A stretch of DNA of 17,526 bases, taken from NCBI GenBank assembly GCA_035651595.1, contig DASRFJ010000205.1:1-17526 (forward strand), given 5' to 3'. The translations under genes and the position numbers were made by a program. Positions 1 through 7,389 of this stretch are shown here, piece by piece (the stretch's first letter is position 1; each line of letters opens with the position of its first letter). The notes under the pieces were generated by a model that was given only the letters and a program-made list of their open reading frames with translations, had not been told where the DNA came from and did no database searches. The stretch is from JAFARZ01 sp035651595. GTDB lineage: Bacteria > Actinomycetota > Actinomycetes > Streptosporangiales > Streptosporangiaceae.

Positions 1-605
1 GCCGCGGCATCCGGGCCATGGGCGGGGTTGGAATCGGTGTCGGTAGGCCCGGGATGCACCACATTGACGGTGATGCCGTGCGGTCCGAGTTCTCGGGCCA
101 GGCCCTTTGTCATGCCGATGAGGGCCGTCTTGCTCATGGCGTACAAGGCGAGTCCCGGGAAGGGCGTGCGGCCGGCTACGTTGCTGCCGATATTGACGAT
201 GCGGCCCCCTCCGTCCATGTGACGCACTGCCGCCTGGGACGCCATAAGCGGGGCACGGACGTTCACCGCCAGGGTTCGGTCGATCTCTGCTTGCCTCATC
301 CCCTCAAGCGGTCCGGTGAGGAACACCGCGGCATTGTTGACCAGGATGTCCAGAGCACTGAATGTCCCGGCCGACTCATCCACGGCGGCGATCAGCGCCT
401 CGGGGTCCGCGCAATCGGCTTGCACGGCCAGCGCGCGGCGGCCGATGTTCTTGATCTGCTCGACGACTTCGGCGGCGCGCTCAGCGCTGTTCCGGTACGT
501 CAATGCGACGTCGGCGCCTTCCTCGGCCAGACGCAGCGCGATGGCGGCGCCGATGCCCCGGCTTCCGCCGGTCACCAGGGCAGCCTTTCCTTCGAGTCGG
601 TTCAT
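1..605 (-). CDS. Short-chain dehydrogenase/reductase (SDR), 3' end cut by window edge
   Basis: Classical SDR, probably an NAD(P)H-dependent 3-oxoacyl-ACP-reductase-like enzyme of unknown substrate. Read on the minus strand from ATG at 605, the protein begins MNRLEGKAALVTGGSRGIG, so the cofactor glycine motif lies at residues 12-19. NNAA follows at about 90-93, and the catalytic YxxxK is present as Y155-A-M-S-K159. The frame is still open at the left edge after 201 residues, ending in the typical VHPGPTDTD stretch. Families of this type run to about 245 residues, so roughly 45 are missing. An in-frame GTG at 620 is an alternative start; neither start has a strong ribosome site. The 214 bp between this gene and the HEAT gene upstream hold only a weak 7-bp stem (681-687 with 692-698), so the promoter is not evident. 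The family call is secure, the substrate unknown. Confidence 0.88.
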   Translation of the reverse strand, partial: MNRLEGKAALVTGGSRGIGAAIALRLAEEGADVALTYRNSAERAAEVVEQIKNIGRRALAVQADCADPEALIAAVDESAGTFSALDILVNNAAVFLTGPLEGMRQAEIDRTLAVNVRAPLMASQAAVRHMDGGGRIVNIGSNVAGRTPFPGLALYAMSKTALIGMTKGLARELGPHGITVNVVHPGPTDTDSNPAHGPDAA

Positions 606-819
606 GGCATCGAGCTTCACAGGCCCGGCAGGCAGATGCTGGCGGCAACCGGACCTGGCGTTCGCGCGGACAACGACCAGGCGCGGCAGGCGCCGCGCGC
701 GACCGACGCTCAGCGGAGTTCGTGCACCGGGGCGATCAGCCGCAGGATGAGGGCTGCCGGAGCCATGCTTGCTGACGCCGCACCCTTTCTCACCGGAAGA
801 CGCAGAGTGCGGTCAGAAG

Positions 820-1368
820 TCACTTCCCGCGAACAGAACGCGGGGCGGTTCGTCGGTAGATGGTGCCGCCGGGCGCGAACCACCCTGCCTTCTTCCGGAC
901 GACCGGGCTCGAATCATGGGCGCGGGCCGCCTGCAGGGCAGCGACGGCGCGGTCATCGGTGTGGACGAACTTGCCGGCAAGCTCGGCGGCCCTCGCGCGG
1001 ACGTGCGGATCGGGGTCGGAGGCCAGGTGCCGCAATGCGGGCTCGAGGACCTGACCCGCGCCAGGCGCGCATGTGTCGCCCTTGCACCGGTCGCAGGCCA
1101 GGGCATGGAACGCGGCGATCCTGACCCGGGCGTCGGGATCGTCGGTCATGGCGATGAGCTGGCCCATGGAATCGATGTCGACCAGGTGATCGAGGAGGCG
1201 GCAGCAGCCTTCACGGACGGCCGCGTCCTCATGCTGCAGGCCGGCGCGGATCGCGCCCGTCGCATCCGGCCCGCGCCTCAGCAGTTCGTGGTAAGCCGCG
1301 ACAGCGCGTTCCGGGTCGCCTAGGCACGAGACGAGAGCGTTGTTGTCGGTCCTAGCGAATCCGAGCAT
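820..1368 (-). CDS. Small HEAT-repeat protein
   Basis: A 182-residue protein built of helical repeats of the HEAT / PBS-lyase type. Recurrent units combine an aspartate-proline turn with an alanine/arginine-rich helix: DPERAVAAY near 18, DPDARVRIAAFHAL at 77-90 and DPDPHVRARAAELAG at 118-132. Such repeats are protein-binding scaffolds; the partner is not deducible. A cysteine cluster, C92, C95 and C100 in ACDRCKGDTC, may bind metal or form a disulfide. There is no signal peptide or membrane segment. The ATG at 1368 is preceded by a GAGG-type ribosome site. It lies 73 bp downstream of the STAS gene on the same strand, so the two may be co-transcribed. The repeat assignment is good; the function is unknown. 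Confidence 0.75.
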   Translation of the reverse strand: MLGFARTDNNALVSCLGDPERAVAAYHELLRRGPDATGAIRAGLQHEDAAVREGCCRLLDHLVDIDSMGQLIAMTDDPDARVRIAAFHALACDRCKGDTCAPGAGQVLEPALRHLASDPDPHVRARAAELAGKFVHTDDRAVAALQAARAHDSSPVVRKKAGWFAPGGTIYRRTAPRSVRGK

Positions 1369-1441
1369 GACCTCAGTCTCTAGCTGCGCGGCTTATCCCG
1401 GCAAAGGATTTTCGATGCGAGACATCCGGGAAACCATACCG

Positions 1442-1789
1442 CTAGGTTGAGCCCCGCCAGGCCCCGCCTTGCACAGTGATGATCTGGTCCACGCCCATCA
1501 TCTCCAGCGCCCGGGCCACCTCTTCCCGGGGTTTGTCTAGTATCAGGGCCCCGCCTCGCTCGCGTAGCAATCTCCCGGTCATGATCAACAGTCGCACGGC
1601 CATGGAATCCATGAAGCTCACTTGCGACAGGTCAAGGGTCAGATGAGTCGTGTTCTCCGCTTTCACCTGCGCGCTTAGCACCTCACCCAGGGCTGCGGCA
1701 GTCCCCAAGTCCGCTTCACCCGACAACGCGATGAGGGGACCCGACTCCGTGGCGGAAACCGCAGATCTCAACTCACTCATCCGAAGCAT
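1442..1789 (-). CDS. STAS-domain anti-sigma-factor antagonist-like protein
   Basis: A 115-residue single STAS-domain protein of the SpoIIAA/RsbV group. Proteins of this family bind an anti-sigma kinase when unphosphorylated and release the sigma factor. The conserved loop before helix 2 reads LSQVSFMDSMAVRLL at residues 54-68. Ser62, directly after Asp61, occupies the position phosphorylated in SpoIIAA (Ser58), but the usual Ser/Thr-Gly that follows is replaced by Met-Ala, so control by phosphorylation may be altered. The ATG at 1789 has an AGGAAGG ribosome site a few bases upstream; an in-frame ATG three codons later is possible. No anti-sigma kinase or sigma factor lies nearby. It could be a stress or developmental regulator unrelated to the biosynthetic genes. 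Confidence 0.85.
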   Translation of the reverse strand: MLRMSELRSAVSATESGPLIALSGEADLGTAAALGEVLSAQVKAENTTHLTLDLSQVSFMDSMAVRLLIMTGRLLRERGGALILDKPREEVARALEMMGVDQIITVQGGAWRGST

Positions 1790-1924
1790 CTACCTTCCTT
1801 CGGCTTGCCCCAAACTGCGGCAGTAGCGTAGTCCATGGCGACCTCGCTCACCACCGCCAGCCGGGCGCACCTCCTGGCATCAGGCACACGAGGCCTGCCT
1901 GCCCGCGGCGTGTACGATTGACAT

Positions 1925-2647
1925 GTGGCGGACTACGATCTGCTTGCACAATTCTACGATCGGCTGATGAGGGACGCATCGCTCAGAAGCAAGCAGGTTA
2001 TGCGTTTCGTTGAGCGTTATAATCCGACCGCCGCATCCCTTCTTGAACTCGGCTGCGGGACAGGCGCGGTGCTTTGTGGCCTGTCGGCTGCGGGCTTCCT
2101 GGCCGGTATGGATATCTCGCTCAATATGCTGGACATCGCACGAGCGAGGCTCCCGGGTGCTCAATTCATACAGGGTGATATCTCATCGTTTGACCTTGGG
2201 CGCAGGTTCGATGTCATCGTATGCACCTACGACGTCCTGAACCATCTGACAGATTTTAATAGCTGGATCTCTTGCTTCGCGTGTACGCGCGAACACCTGA
2301 CAGAAGGCGGACTGTTCATATTCGACGTCAACACAGTTGGCCAGCTGAACAGGGAGGCTAGCGCTCAGCCTCAGGCGCACGAATTCGATGACAACACGGT
2401 CATCATAAACGTCACCGCCGAAGAACGCCATGTCTACGAGTGGGACGTGCGAGTATTCGAGCATGTGACCGACGACCAGTATCGGCTCCATCGCAGCCGG
2501 ATCCGCGAGCTCGCAGTAGAAATTCGTCAGATCTTGGGAGCAATGTCAGCGGACTTCGAATTGCTGGAACTCGCCGACTCCGCCGGAGGCACACCGGACG
2601 ACGAATCGGAACGAGCATTCTTTGTCTACCGTCGGCAACGATCTTGA
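1925..2647 (+). CDS. Class I SAM-dependent methyltransferase, low GC
   Basis: A 240-residue class I (Rossmann) methyltransferase. SAM motif I is LLELGCGTG at about residues 39-47, followed by the acidic segment GMDISLNML, then QGDISSFDL and the FDVIVCTYDVLNHL motif IV/post-II region. The YDLLAQFYDRLM opening is typical of small-molecule N- or O-methyltransferases near natural-product genes; the substrate is unknown. GTG at 1925 is the only upstream start, because an in-frame TGA sits at 1919-1921. No Shine-Dalgarno sequence is visible, and a TACGAT box at 1913-1918 would place transcription start at the GTG itself, so a leaderless message is plausible. GC content, counted on three 60-base lines, is about 47-53%, against about 70% in the neighbours, which suggests recent acquisition. 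A hairpin lies 50 bp after the stop. Confidence 0.88.
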   Translation: MADYDLLAQFYDRLMRDASLRSKQVMRFVERYNPTAASLLELGCGTGAVLCGLSAAGFLAGMDISLNMLDIARARLPGAQFIQGDISSFDLGRRFDVIVCTYDVLNHLTDFNSWISCFACTREHLTEGGLFIFDVNTVGQLNREASAQPQAHEFDDNTVIINVTAEERHVYEWDVRVFEHVTDDQYRLHRSRIRELAVEIRQILGAMSADFELLELADSAGGTPDDESERAFFVYRRQRS

Positions 2648-2696
2648 TCCGCCTCGGCCGAGGTCCTGCGCGGGCTCTGGGAGGCGCTCGGAAAAG

Positions 2697-2743
2697 ATTG
2701 CGGACACTTACCCCCCCGATCTGGGGGGGTAAGTGTCCGCAAT
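2697..2743. terminator. Perfect 21-bp inverted repeat with 5-nt loop; likely bidirectional terminator
   Basis: The arms at 2697-2717 and 2723-2743 are exact reverse complements, including seven consecutive C paired with seven G at the loop end, around the loop GATCT. It lies 50 bp after the methyltransferase stop and 133 bp before the exporter start. There is no T-tract on either side, so it would act as the GC-rich, U-less type of hairpin seen in actinomycetes. A repeated element or a protein-binding palindrome is an alternative. Confidence 0.7.
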
Positions 2744-2875
2744 AATCCAGGACGCCTGGCGACGCGCCCCGAATCTGCCGGTATGGTCGGGTTCGAGCGG
2801 GTGGGCTGCTTATCACGGCCGGACTCAATTGCGTCGGCTGTGAACCGCGTTTTATGCGGTATTGACTAGACCATA

Positions 2876-4144
2876 GTGATCCGTGATGCTCGCTATGTGA
2901 GCTTCGGGTCCCGGACGCCGATACGTGTCGTGCGGGCCTACGTCACTCTGTTTGACCAGCCTGGCACCAGAGGGTTCGTCACCGCCGGCTTTGTCTCGCG
3001 GCTCACTTCGTCGATGGTGTTCGTCAGCCTGATCCTCGCGATCACCGAACGCGGTGGCGGATACGCCACGGCCGGTGCGGTGATCGCGGCGCTCACGTTG
3101 GCCGGCGGGCTGGCCCTTCCGGTGTTCGGCGGGCTGATCGACCGGTACGGACAGCACGGTGTGCTTGTCCCGCAGGCGCTGGCCTTCGGTGTGCTGATGC
3201 TGCTGCTGACGGTGGCCATCGAGGCGCGCGCGCACGCGTGGCTGCTCGTCGTACTGGCTGCCGCCGCCGGCGCACCGATGCCGGCGGCGGGGCCGCTGGT
3301 GCGTGCTCGGTGGACCAAGATCTACCGGGGCACGGACAAGCTTCGTATCGCCTACGGCTTTGAGAGCGCGACGATCGAGACCGTCGAGATCGCCGGGCCG
3401 ATCCTGGTCACCGCGCTCGTCACCGGCATCGGACCGCTGGCCGGCCTTGCGGCGGTGCTGGCGTGCGCGCTCGGCGGAACGCTGGCCCTGGCGGCACAGC
3501 GCGGCACCGAGCCCGAGCCGGCCGGCCGGGCCGCCAGCGGCGGGACGGCCAACCCGCTGCGCATTCCCGCGCTGCGGGCGCTGTACGCGGCGCGGTTTTG
3601 TGCCGGCGCCGTGTTCGGCGCGATGCCCGTATCGCTCATCGCGTTCGCGACCGCGCACCACGGCCGCGCGTTCAGCGGCCTGTTCCTCGGACTATGGGGT
3701 GTGACCAGCCTGATCGCCGGTCTCGGCTACGGCGCGCTGAAAGAGCAGATGCCGCTGCATCGCCGGCTGATCATCAGCGTCGCGCTGTTCGCGGCGGGGG
3801 GCATGCCGCTGCTCGCCGCCCGCGGGTTGCTTTCCCTCATCGGCCTGCTGCCGCTCGCCGGTGTGGCGATGGCGCCGGCGACCGTTACCGCGATGGAGGT
3901 CATGCAGCGTGTGGTGCCGCCCGCCATGCTGACCCAGACGATCTCCTGGGACACGACGGCGATCGCATTCGGCATGACCGCGGGCAGTTCCCTGGCCGGC
4001 GCCGCAATCGCGCCGCTCGGGGCGGACCTGGCCTTCGTGGTGCCGGTGTGCGCGGGACTGCTCGGCCTGATCGCGGTGCTGGCCGGCAGCAGGCCGATCC
4101 GTGTCGCCTGCCTGGCCGTGCCCGCCGAAAGGGCGCCGGGGTAA
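2876..4144 (+). CDS. MFS transporter (putative exporter)
   Basis: A 422-residue integral membrane protein with about twelve hydrophobic helices in two halves, separated by a polar loop near residues 210-230 (QRGTEPEPAGRAASGG). A motif-A-like loop, GGLIDRYG at 85-92, follows the second helix, as in major facilitator drug exporters. In an actinomycete metabolite locus it most likely exports a small molecule or gives self-resistance; the substrate cannot be read. Translation probably begins at GTG 2876, with GTG 2897 as an alternative; neither has a clear ribosome site. The hairpin at 2697-2743 isolates it from the upstream gene. Its 3' 453 bp are overlapped on the other strand by the extended ferredoxin frame, and the exporter is clearly the genuine coding strand there. 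Confidence 0.85.
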   Translation: MIRDARYVSFGSRTPIRVVRAYVTLFDQPGTRGFVTAGFVSRLTSSMVFVSLILAITERGGGYATAGAVIAALTLAGGLALPVFGGLIDRYGQHGVLVPQALAFGVLMLLLTVAIEARAHAWLLVVLAAAAGAPMPAAGPLVRARWTKIYRGTDKLRIAYGFESATIETVEIAGPILVTALVTGIGPLAGLAAVLACALGGTLALAAQRGTEPEPAGRAASGGTANPLRIPALRALYAARFCAGAVFGAMPVSLIAFATAHHGRAFSGLFLGLWGVTSLIAGLGYGALKEQMPLHRRLIISVALFAAGGMPLLAARGLLSLIGLLPLAGVAMAPATVTAMEVMQRVVPPAMLTQTISWDTTAIAFGMTAGSSLAGAAIAPLGADLAFVVPVCAGLLGLIAVLAGSRPIRVACLAVPAERAPG

Positions 4145-4339
4145 TTCCCCGCTGACCGTGATCGCCCGGGACGGGCATATCAAGGCGGCGTAACGGACGG
4201 CTTCGGTTTGCTCTGGCGACGGCCTGTCCGTTCGCAGGGAAACGACACCGTCGTCGTCCCGCTGGTCGAAGACGTCCGGCGTGGTCATGACGCATTGTCC
4301 TGAGCTTGCGCACTTGTCCTGGTCAACCTGAACGCGCAT
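3692..4339 (-). CDS. 3Fe-4S ferredoxin, with a long antisense-encoded C-terminal extension
   Basis: The first 65 or so residues are a complete single-cluster ferredoxin of the kind that feeds electrons to actinomycete P450s. Cluster ligands are C10, C16 (CASSGQC) and C55 in CPSRAI, with the family's TPDVFDQ and DGVV segments between. It starts at ATG 4339 with GGAG six bases upstream, 12 bp after the P450 stop, so it is co-transcribed with the P450 as its likely redox partner. Family members normally end just after the CPxxAI segment. Here no stop occurs, and the frame continues 150 residues, exactly antiparallel to the exporter's codons, until a TAG opposite an exporter CTA codon. The extension has no recognisable domain. 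The core call is secure; whether the full 215-residue product exists is open. Confidence 0.8.
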   Translation of the reverse strand: MRVQVDQDKCASSGQCVMTTPDVFDQRDDDGVVSLRTDRPSPEQTEAVRYAALICPSRAITVSGELPRRPFGGHGQAGDTDRPAAGQHRDQAEQSRAHRHHEGQVRPERRDCGAGQGTARGHAECDRRRVPGDRLGQHGGRHHTLHDLHRGNGRRRHRHTGERQQADEGKQPAGGEQRHAPRREQRDADDQPAMQRHLLFQRAVAETGDQAGHTP

Positions 4340-4351
4340 GAATTACTCCGG

Positions 4352-5587
4352 TTACCAGGTCACGGGCAGTTCATGGACGCCGTAGATGAGCCCGTCCTGC
4401 TTGTACCGGAGATCACCGGGATCGACCGCCAGGGCCAGCGTCGGGATCCGGCGATGCAAGGCGGCGTAGCTAACCTGGAGTTCCATCCGGGCCAGGTGCT
4501 GGCCGACGCACTGGTGCACGCCGAACCCGAACGCGATGTGCTGACGCGCGTCGCGATGGATATCGAGCATCCCCGCGCGGGGGAACACCGTCTCGTCGCG
4601 GTTGGCGGTTTCGATGGGGATGACCAGGCCCTCGCCGGCGCGGATCACCTGCCCGGCGATCTCGATGTCGTCCAGCGCCAGCCGGCGCAGGCCGGTATGG
4701 ACAATGGACAGGTAGCGCAAGAGCTCCTCGACAGCCGCGGCGACCAGCTTGGGGTCGTCGGCGTTCCGCAGCTGAGTGAGCTGGGTGGGATCGCGCAGCA
4801 GCGCCAGCGTGCCGAGCGTGATCATATTGGCGGTGGTCTCGTGCCCAGCGAGCAGCAGCAGATGGGTCAGCTTGACCAGTTCCTGCATGGTCATCTGCCC
4901 GGTCTGGATTTGCTCGCTGGCCAGGCGGGATAGCAGGTCGTCGGCCGGCGCGGCAAGCTTGCGGCTGATCATCTGCTCCAGGTAGGCGCTCACCTCCGCC
5001 ATGGTGTCCTTCATGGCCGTGGTAGCGGTCTCACGGCTGATAACAGTCGCGCCGACGCGCTGGAGAAACTCGTGGTCAGCGTACGGAACACCGAGCAGGT
5101 GGCAGATAACCAGCGACGGAACGGGCAGCGCGAACCGCGACACCAGATCGGCCGGCCTCGGGCCGGCCAGCAGGTCGCTGATGAGATCGTCGACGATCTC
5201 GCGGACCGCGGGCCGCGACCTCTCGATCCGCCGGACGGTAAACGTGCCGGCGACCGTCCGGCGCAGCCGGGCATGCTCGGGATCATCCATGTTGAGGAAC
5301 GTCAGCGACTCGTCGGTGATGTCCCGCAAGCCCTGGCTCTGGAAGGGATAGCCCGGCCGGTACGGGTCCGCGCTGACCCGCGGGTCGGCCAGCAGGGCAC
5401 GCTGCTCAGCGTGCCGGGTGACCAGCCACGCCGTGCTGCCGTCCCACAGCCGGATCCGGACGAACGGCGCCTTGGCCTGCAGGTCGCCGAGCACGGGAGG
5501 CGGGTCGAGCGGGCAGCTCGCGGCGCGAGTCATCGGGTAGAACGGGATGTCCTCGAAGGCCGGGTCCGGAAGATGAGTCCGCGTCAA
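4352..5587 (-). CDS. Cytochrome P450, CYP105-like
   Basis: A soluble bacterial P450 monooxygenase of 411 residues. Numbered from the TTG at 5587, the I-helix oxygen-activation motif AGHETT is at 247-252, the K-helix ExxR is E288-R291 in EELLRYL, and the heme loop is FGFGVHQCVG with Cys360 as ligand. The MTRAASCPLDPPP opening resembles CYP105 enzymes. The frame stays open to another TTG at 5665, but the start at 5587 has a strong GAGGGAG site five bases upstream and gives the usual family length of about 400. It would hydroxylate or otherwise oxidise a small molecule using electrons from the ferredoxin 12 bp downstream. It is transcribed divergently from the PF04672-like methyltransferase. The substrate is unknown, so its membership of the encapsulin cluster is inference. 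Confidence 0.93.
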   Translation of the reverse strand: MTRTHLPDPAFEDIPFYPMTRAASCPLDPPPVLGDLQAKAPFVRIRLWDGSTAWLVTRHAEQRALLADPRVSADPYRPGYPFQSQGLRDITDESLTFLNMDDPEHARLRRTVAGTFTVRRIERSRPAVREIVDDLISDLLAGPRPADLVSRFALPVPSLVICHLLGVPYADHEFLQRVGATVISRETATTAMKDTMAEVSAYLEQMISRKLAAPADDLLSRLASEQIQTGQMTMQELVKLTHLLLLAGHETTANMITLGTLALLRDPTQLTQLRNADDPKLVAAAVEELLRYLSIVHTGLRRLALDDIEIAGQVIRAGEGLVIPIETANRDETVFPRAGMLDIHRDARQHIAFGFGVHQCVGQHLARMELQVSYAALHRRIPTLALAVDPGDLRYKQDGLIYGVHELPVTW

Positions 5588-5777
5588 CGCGACTCCCTCA
5601 CATAGCGCGCGCCGGTTCCATTCCGGAGGATGTCCGTCAGGCAACTTTCGGACAGATGCTATCAAAGTCCTTTACGACGCGGCATTATCTAAGTTGCTAG
5701 AAAGGGGCGGCCGGACAGTGGAACCGCTGGTCGTTCGGAAAAATCGGGCTTTATCTAACGGCGATAACGGGGCGTCT

Positions 5778-6587
5778 ATGGCAACACCCGAAGACAAGGA
5801 CAGCGCTGGCTCTACGGACGCGACCAGGCCGAGCATAGCCAGGGTCTACGACTACTTGCTTGGCGGGACGGACAATTCCGACGTCGACCGCGGTGAAGCC
5901 GAGCGGATGATCCAGCGCTCGCCGTCGATGCCCGCCCTGGTCCGGGAGAACCGGCTGTTCCTGTCACGGGCCGTCGGCTGGCTGGCCCGGCAGGGGATAC
6001 GCCAGTTCCTCGACATCGGCTCCGGGCTGCCCACGGCGCGCAACACCCACCAGATCGCCCAGGACGCCGATCCGGCCTGCCGGGTCGTTTACGCGGACAA
6101 CGACCAGGCGGTCGTGGCGCGAGCGCAAGCCCTGCTGGCCGGCACCGGGGTGGCCGCTCTCGAAGCGGACCTGCGTGACCCGGCCGCCGTGCTCGCCGCC
6201 GCCGCGCGGACCGGGCTGTTCCGGGCCGGGGAACCCGTGGCCGTCATCCTCGCCTTGATCCTGCACTTCCTCGACTTCGGCACCGCTCACGAGGTCGCCG
6301 CCGAACTGACGCGATCCATCGCGCCCGGTAGCTACGTGGTGATGAGCGTGAGCGCCGGAGACGAACAGACCAGCGGGGCGCTGAACCGCGACTACCAGGC
6401 GGGCACGCTGTACAACCATTCCCCGCGGCAGATCGCGCAGTTCTTCGGCGGATTGGAGCTCGTCGGTCCTGGCCTGGTCGATGCCCGGGACTGGGCTCCG
6501 GCCGCCGGCAGCACGGCTCCTAGCAGCACGCCTTCGCCTGACGGGCGCATACTGGCCGGCGTCGGACGCAAGCCGTTTAGCGTTTGA
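5778..6587 (+). CDS. SAM-dependent methyltransferase of the PF04672 (DUF574) type
   Basis: A 269-residue protein of the actinomycete-specific PF04672 family, recognised by PSIARVYDYLLGGTDN at residues 18-33 from the ATG at 5778 and by the motif-I equivalent FLDIGSGLPT at about 77-86, followed by VVYADND. Members are numerous in actinomycetes and their substrates are essentially uncharacterised. The ATG at 5778 has GGGG five bases upstream. Earlier in-frame starts exist at GTG 5718 (AAAGGGG ten bases upstream) and TTG 5694, and would add 20 or 28 weakly conserved residues. An 8-bp direct repeat, TTATCTAA at 5685-5692 and 5751-5758, lies in the divergent spacer with the P450. The gene ends tail to tail with the next methyltransferase, with an 11-bp overlap of coding sequence. 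Confidence 0.87.
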   Translation: MATPEDKDSAGSTDATRPSIARVYDYLLGGTDNSDVDRGEAERMIQRSPSMPALVRENRLFLSRAVGWLARQGIRQFLDIGSGLPTARNTHQIAQDADPACRVVYADNDQAVVARAQALLAGTGVAALEADLRDPAAVLAAAARTGLFRAGEPVAVILALILHFLDFGTAHEVAAELTRSIAPGSYVVMSVSAGDEQTSGALNRDYQAGTLYNHSPRQIAQFFGGLELVGPGLVDARDWAPAAGSTAPSSTPSPDGRILAGVGRKPFSV

Positions 6588-7389
6588 CCGCCCCAACTAC
6601 CTGGCTGAGATAGGAGATGATCCGGCGCCGCGCCTGCCAGACCTCGTAGCGCACATCCACCTCGCGGTCGTCAACGCGCCAGCAATCGGGATCGAGGACC
6701 TCGCGCACGTCACCAATCCACCTGTCGCGGCTGGTGTAATGCTCGTCGAAATGCAGCGGGCTCGTGATGACCAGGAGCCCGCCCGGCCGCACCAGGCGGG
6801 TCAGCTCGCCCGCGAACGCAGCGGGGTCGTCCACCCGGTCGAGGACGTTCGCGCACGTCACGACGTCGAAGTAGCCTTCGGGCCGCGGGATATCCGACGC
6901 GGTGACGTGGTAGATGAGCGCCCGCGGTAGCGGCTCGGGCAGGCAGGTGGGCTCGACCCGCCGGTGGTCGGCCCGCAAGATAGGGCCGGGCATGGGCACC
7001 CACCGGTCGAAATCCTCACCGAGCAGCAGTCGCCTGGCCCACGTGCAAAAGGCGGCCGACGGCTCGGCCAGCACCAGTTCCGCCGCGTCGGGCAGGCGTG
7101 TGGCCAGCTCGTGCAGCAGGCGGCCGGTGCTGCCGCCGACGTCGCAGACCCGGCGCGCGGTGATGCCCAGACCCGCGGCCCAGGTAGCCGTGATCGCCGC
7201 GGTCCGCTGGTAGAAGCGCCCGGGCCGCCCATCACCGATGAGTTCGTCCGGTTTCAGCAGGTCAGCTTCCGCTGAAGCGCCATTGGAACGCAGGTCGGGG
7301 AAGAGCACGTCGCCCCACTCATTGCGCAGGTAGATGCCCTGGTACTCAAGCGACGCATAGCGGTCGGCGTTTACCGAAACCGCACTCAT
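6577..7389 (-). CDS. Class I SAM-dependent methyltransferase (third gene of the LanB-like operon)
   Basis: A 270-residue class I methyltransferase. SAM motif I is VCDVGGSTG at residues 81-89; the acidic end of strand 2 is VLAEP at 106-110; the motif-IV region is YFDVVTCANVLDRVDDP at 173-189, followed by LVRPGGLLVITSP. The frame is open further upstream in the antisense of nothing useful: that part is an out-of-frame reading of the ligase gene. The real start is ATG 7389, whose ATGA overlaps the ligase stop (TGA 7388-7386), indicating translational coupling. It is the last gene of the LanB-like, ligase, methyltransferase unit and ends convergently on the PF04672-like gene. The methyl acceptor, probably the ligase product or a later intermediate, cannot be determined from the sequence. 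Confidence 0.87.
   Translation of the reverse strand: MSAVSVNADRYASLEYQGIYLRNEWGDVLFPDLRSNGASAEADLLKPDELIGDGRPGRFYQRTAAITATWAAGLGITARRVCDVGGSTGRLLHELATRLPDAAELVLAEPSAAFCTWARRLLLGEDFDRWVPMPGPILRADHRRVEPTCLPEPLPRALIYHVTASDIPRPEGYFDVVTCANVLDRVDDPAAFAGELTRLVRPGGLLVITSPLHFDEHYTSRDRWIGDVREVLDPDCWRVDDREVDVRYEVWQARRRIISYLSQVVGAVKR

Noticed and set aside
681..698. GCGCGGC/GCCGCGC stem as a terminator between the HEAT and SDR genes
   Set aside because: Only seven base pairs in GC-rich DNA with no T-tract; such stems arise often by chance.
18..1124. Long plus-strand open frame over the SDR and HEAT genes
   Set aside because: It runs through two minus-strand genes with clear motifs and shows no domain of its own.
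5685..5758. TTATCTAA direct repeats in the P450/methyltransferase spacer as an operator
   Set aside because: Two 8-bp copies 66 bp apart in AT-richer DNA, without symmetry or a nearby regulator, are too weak to call.
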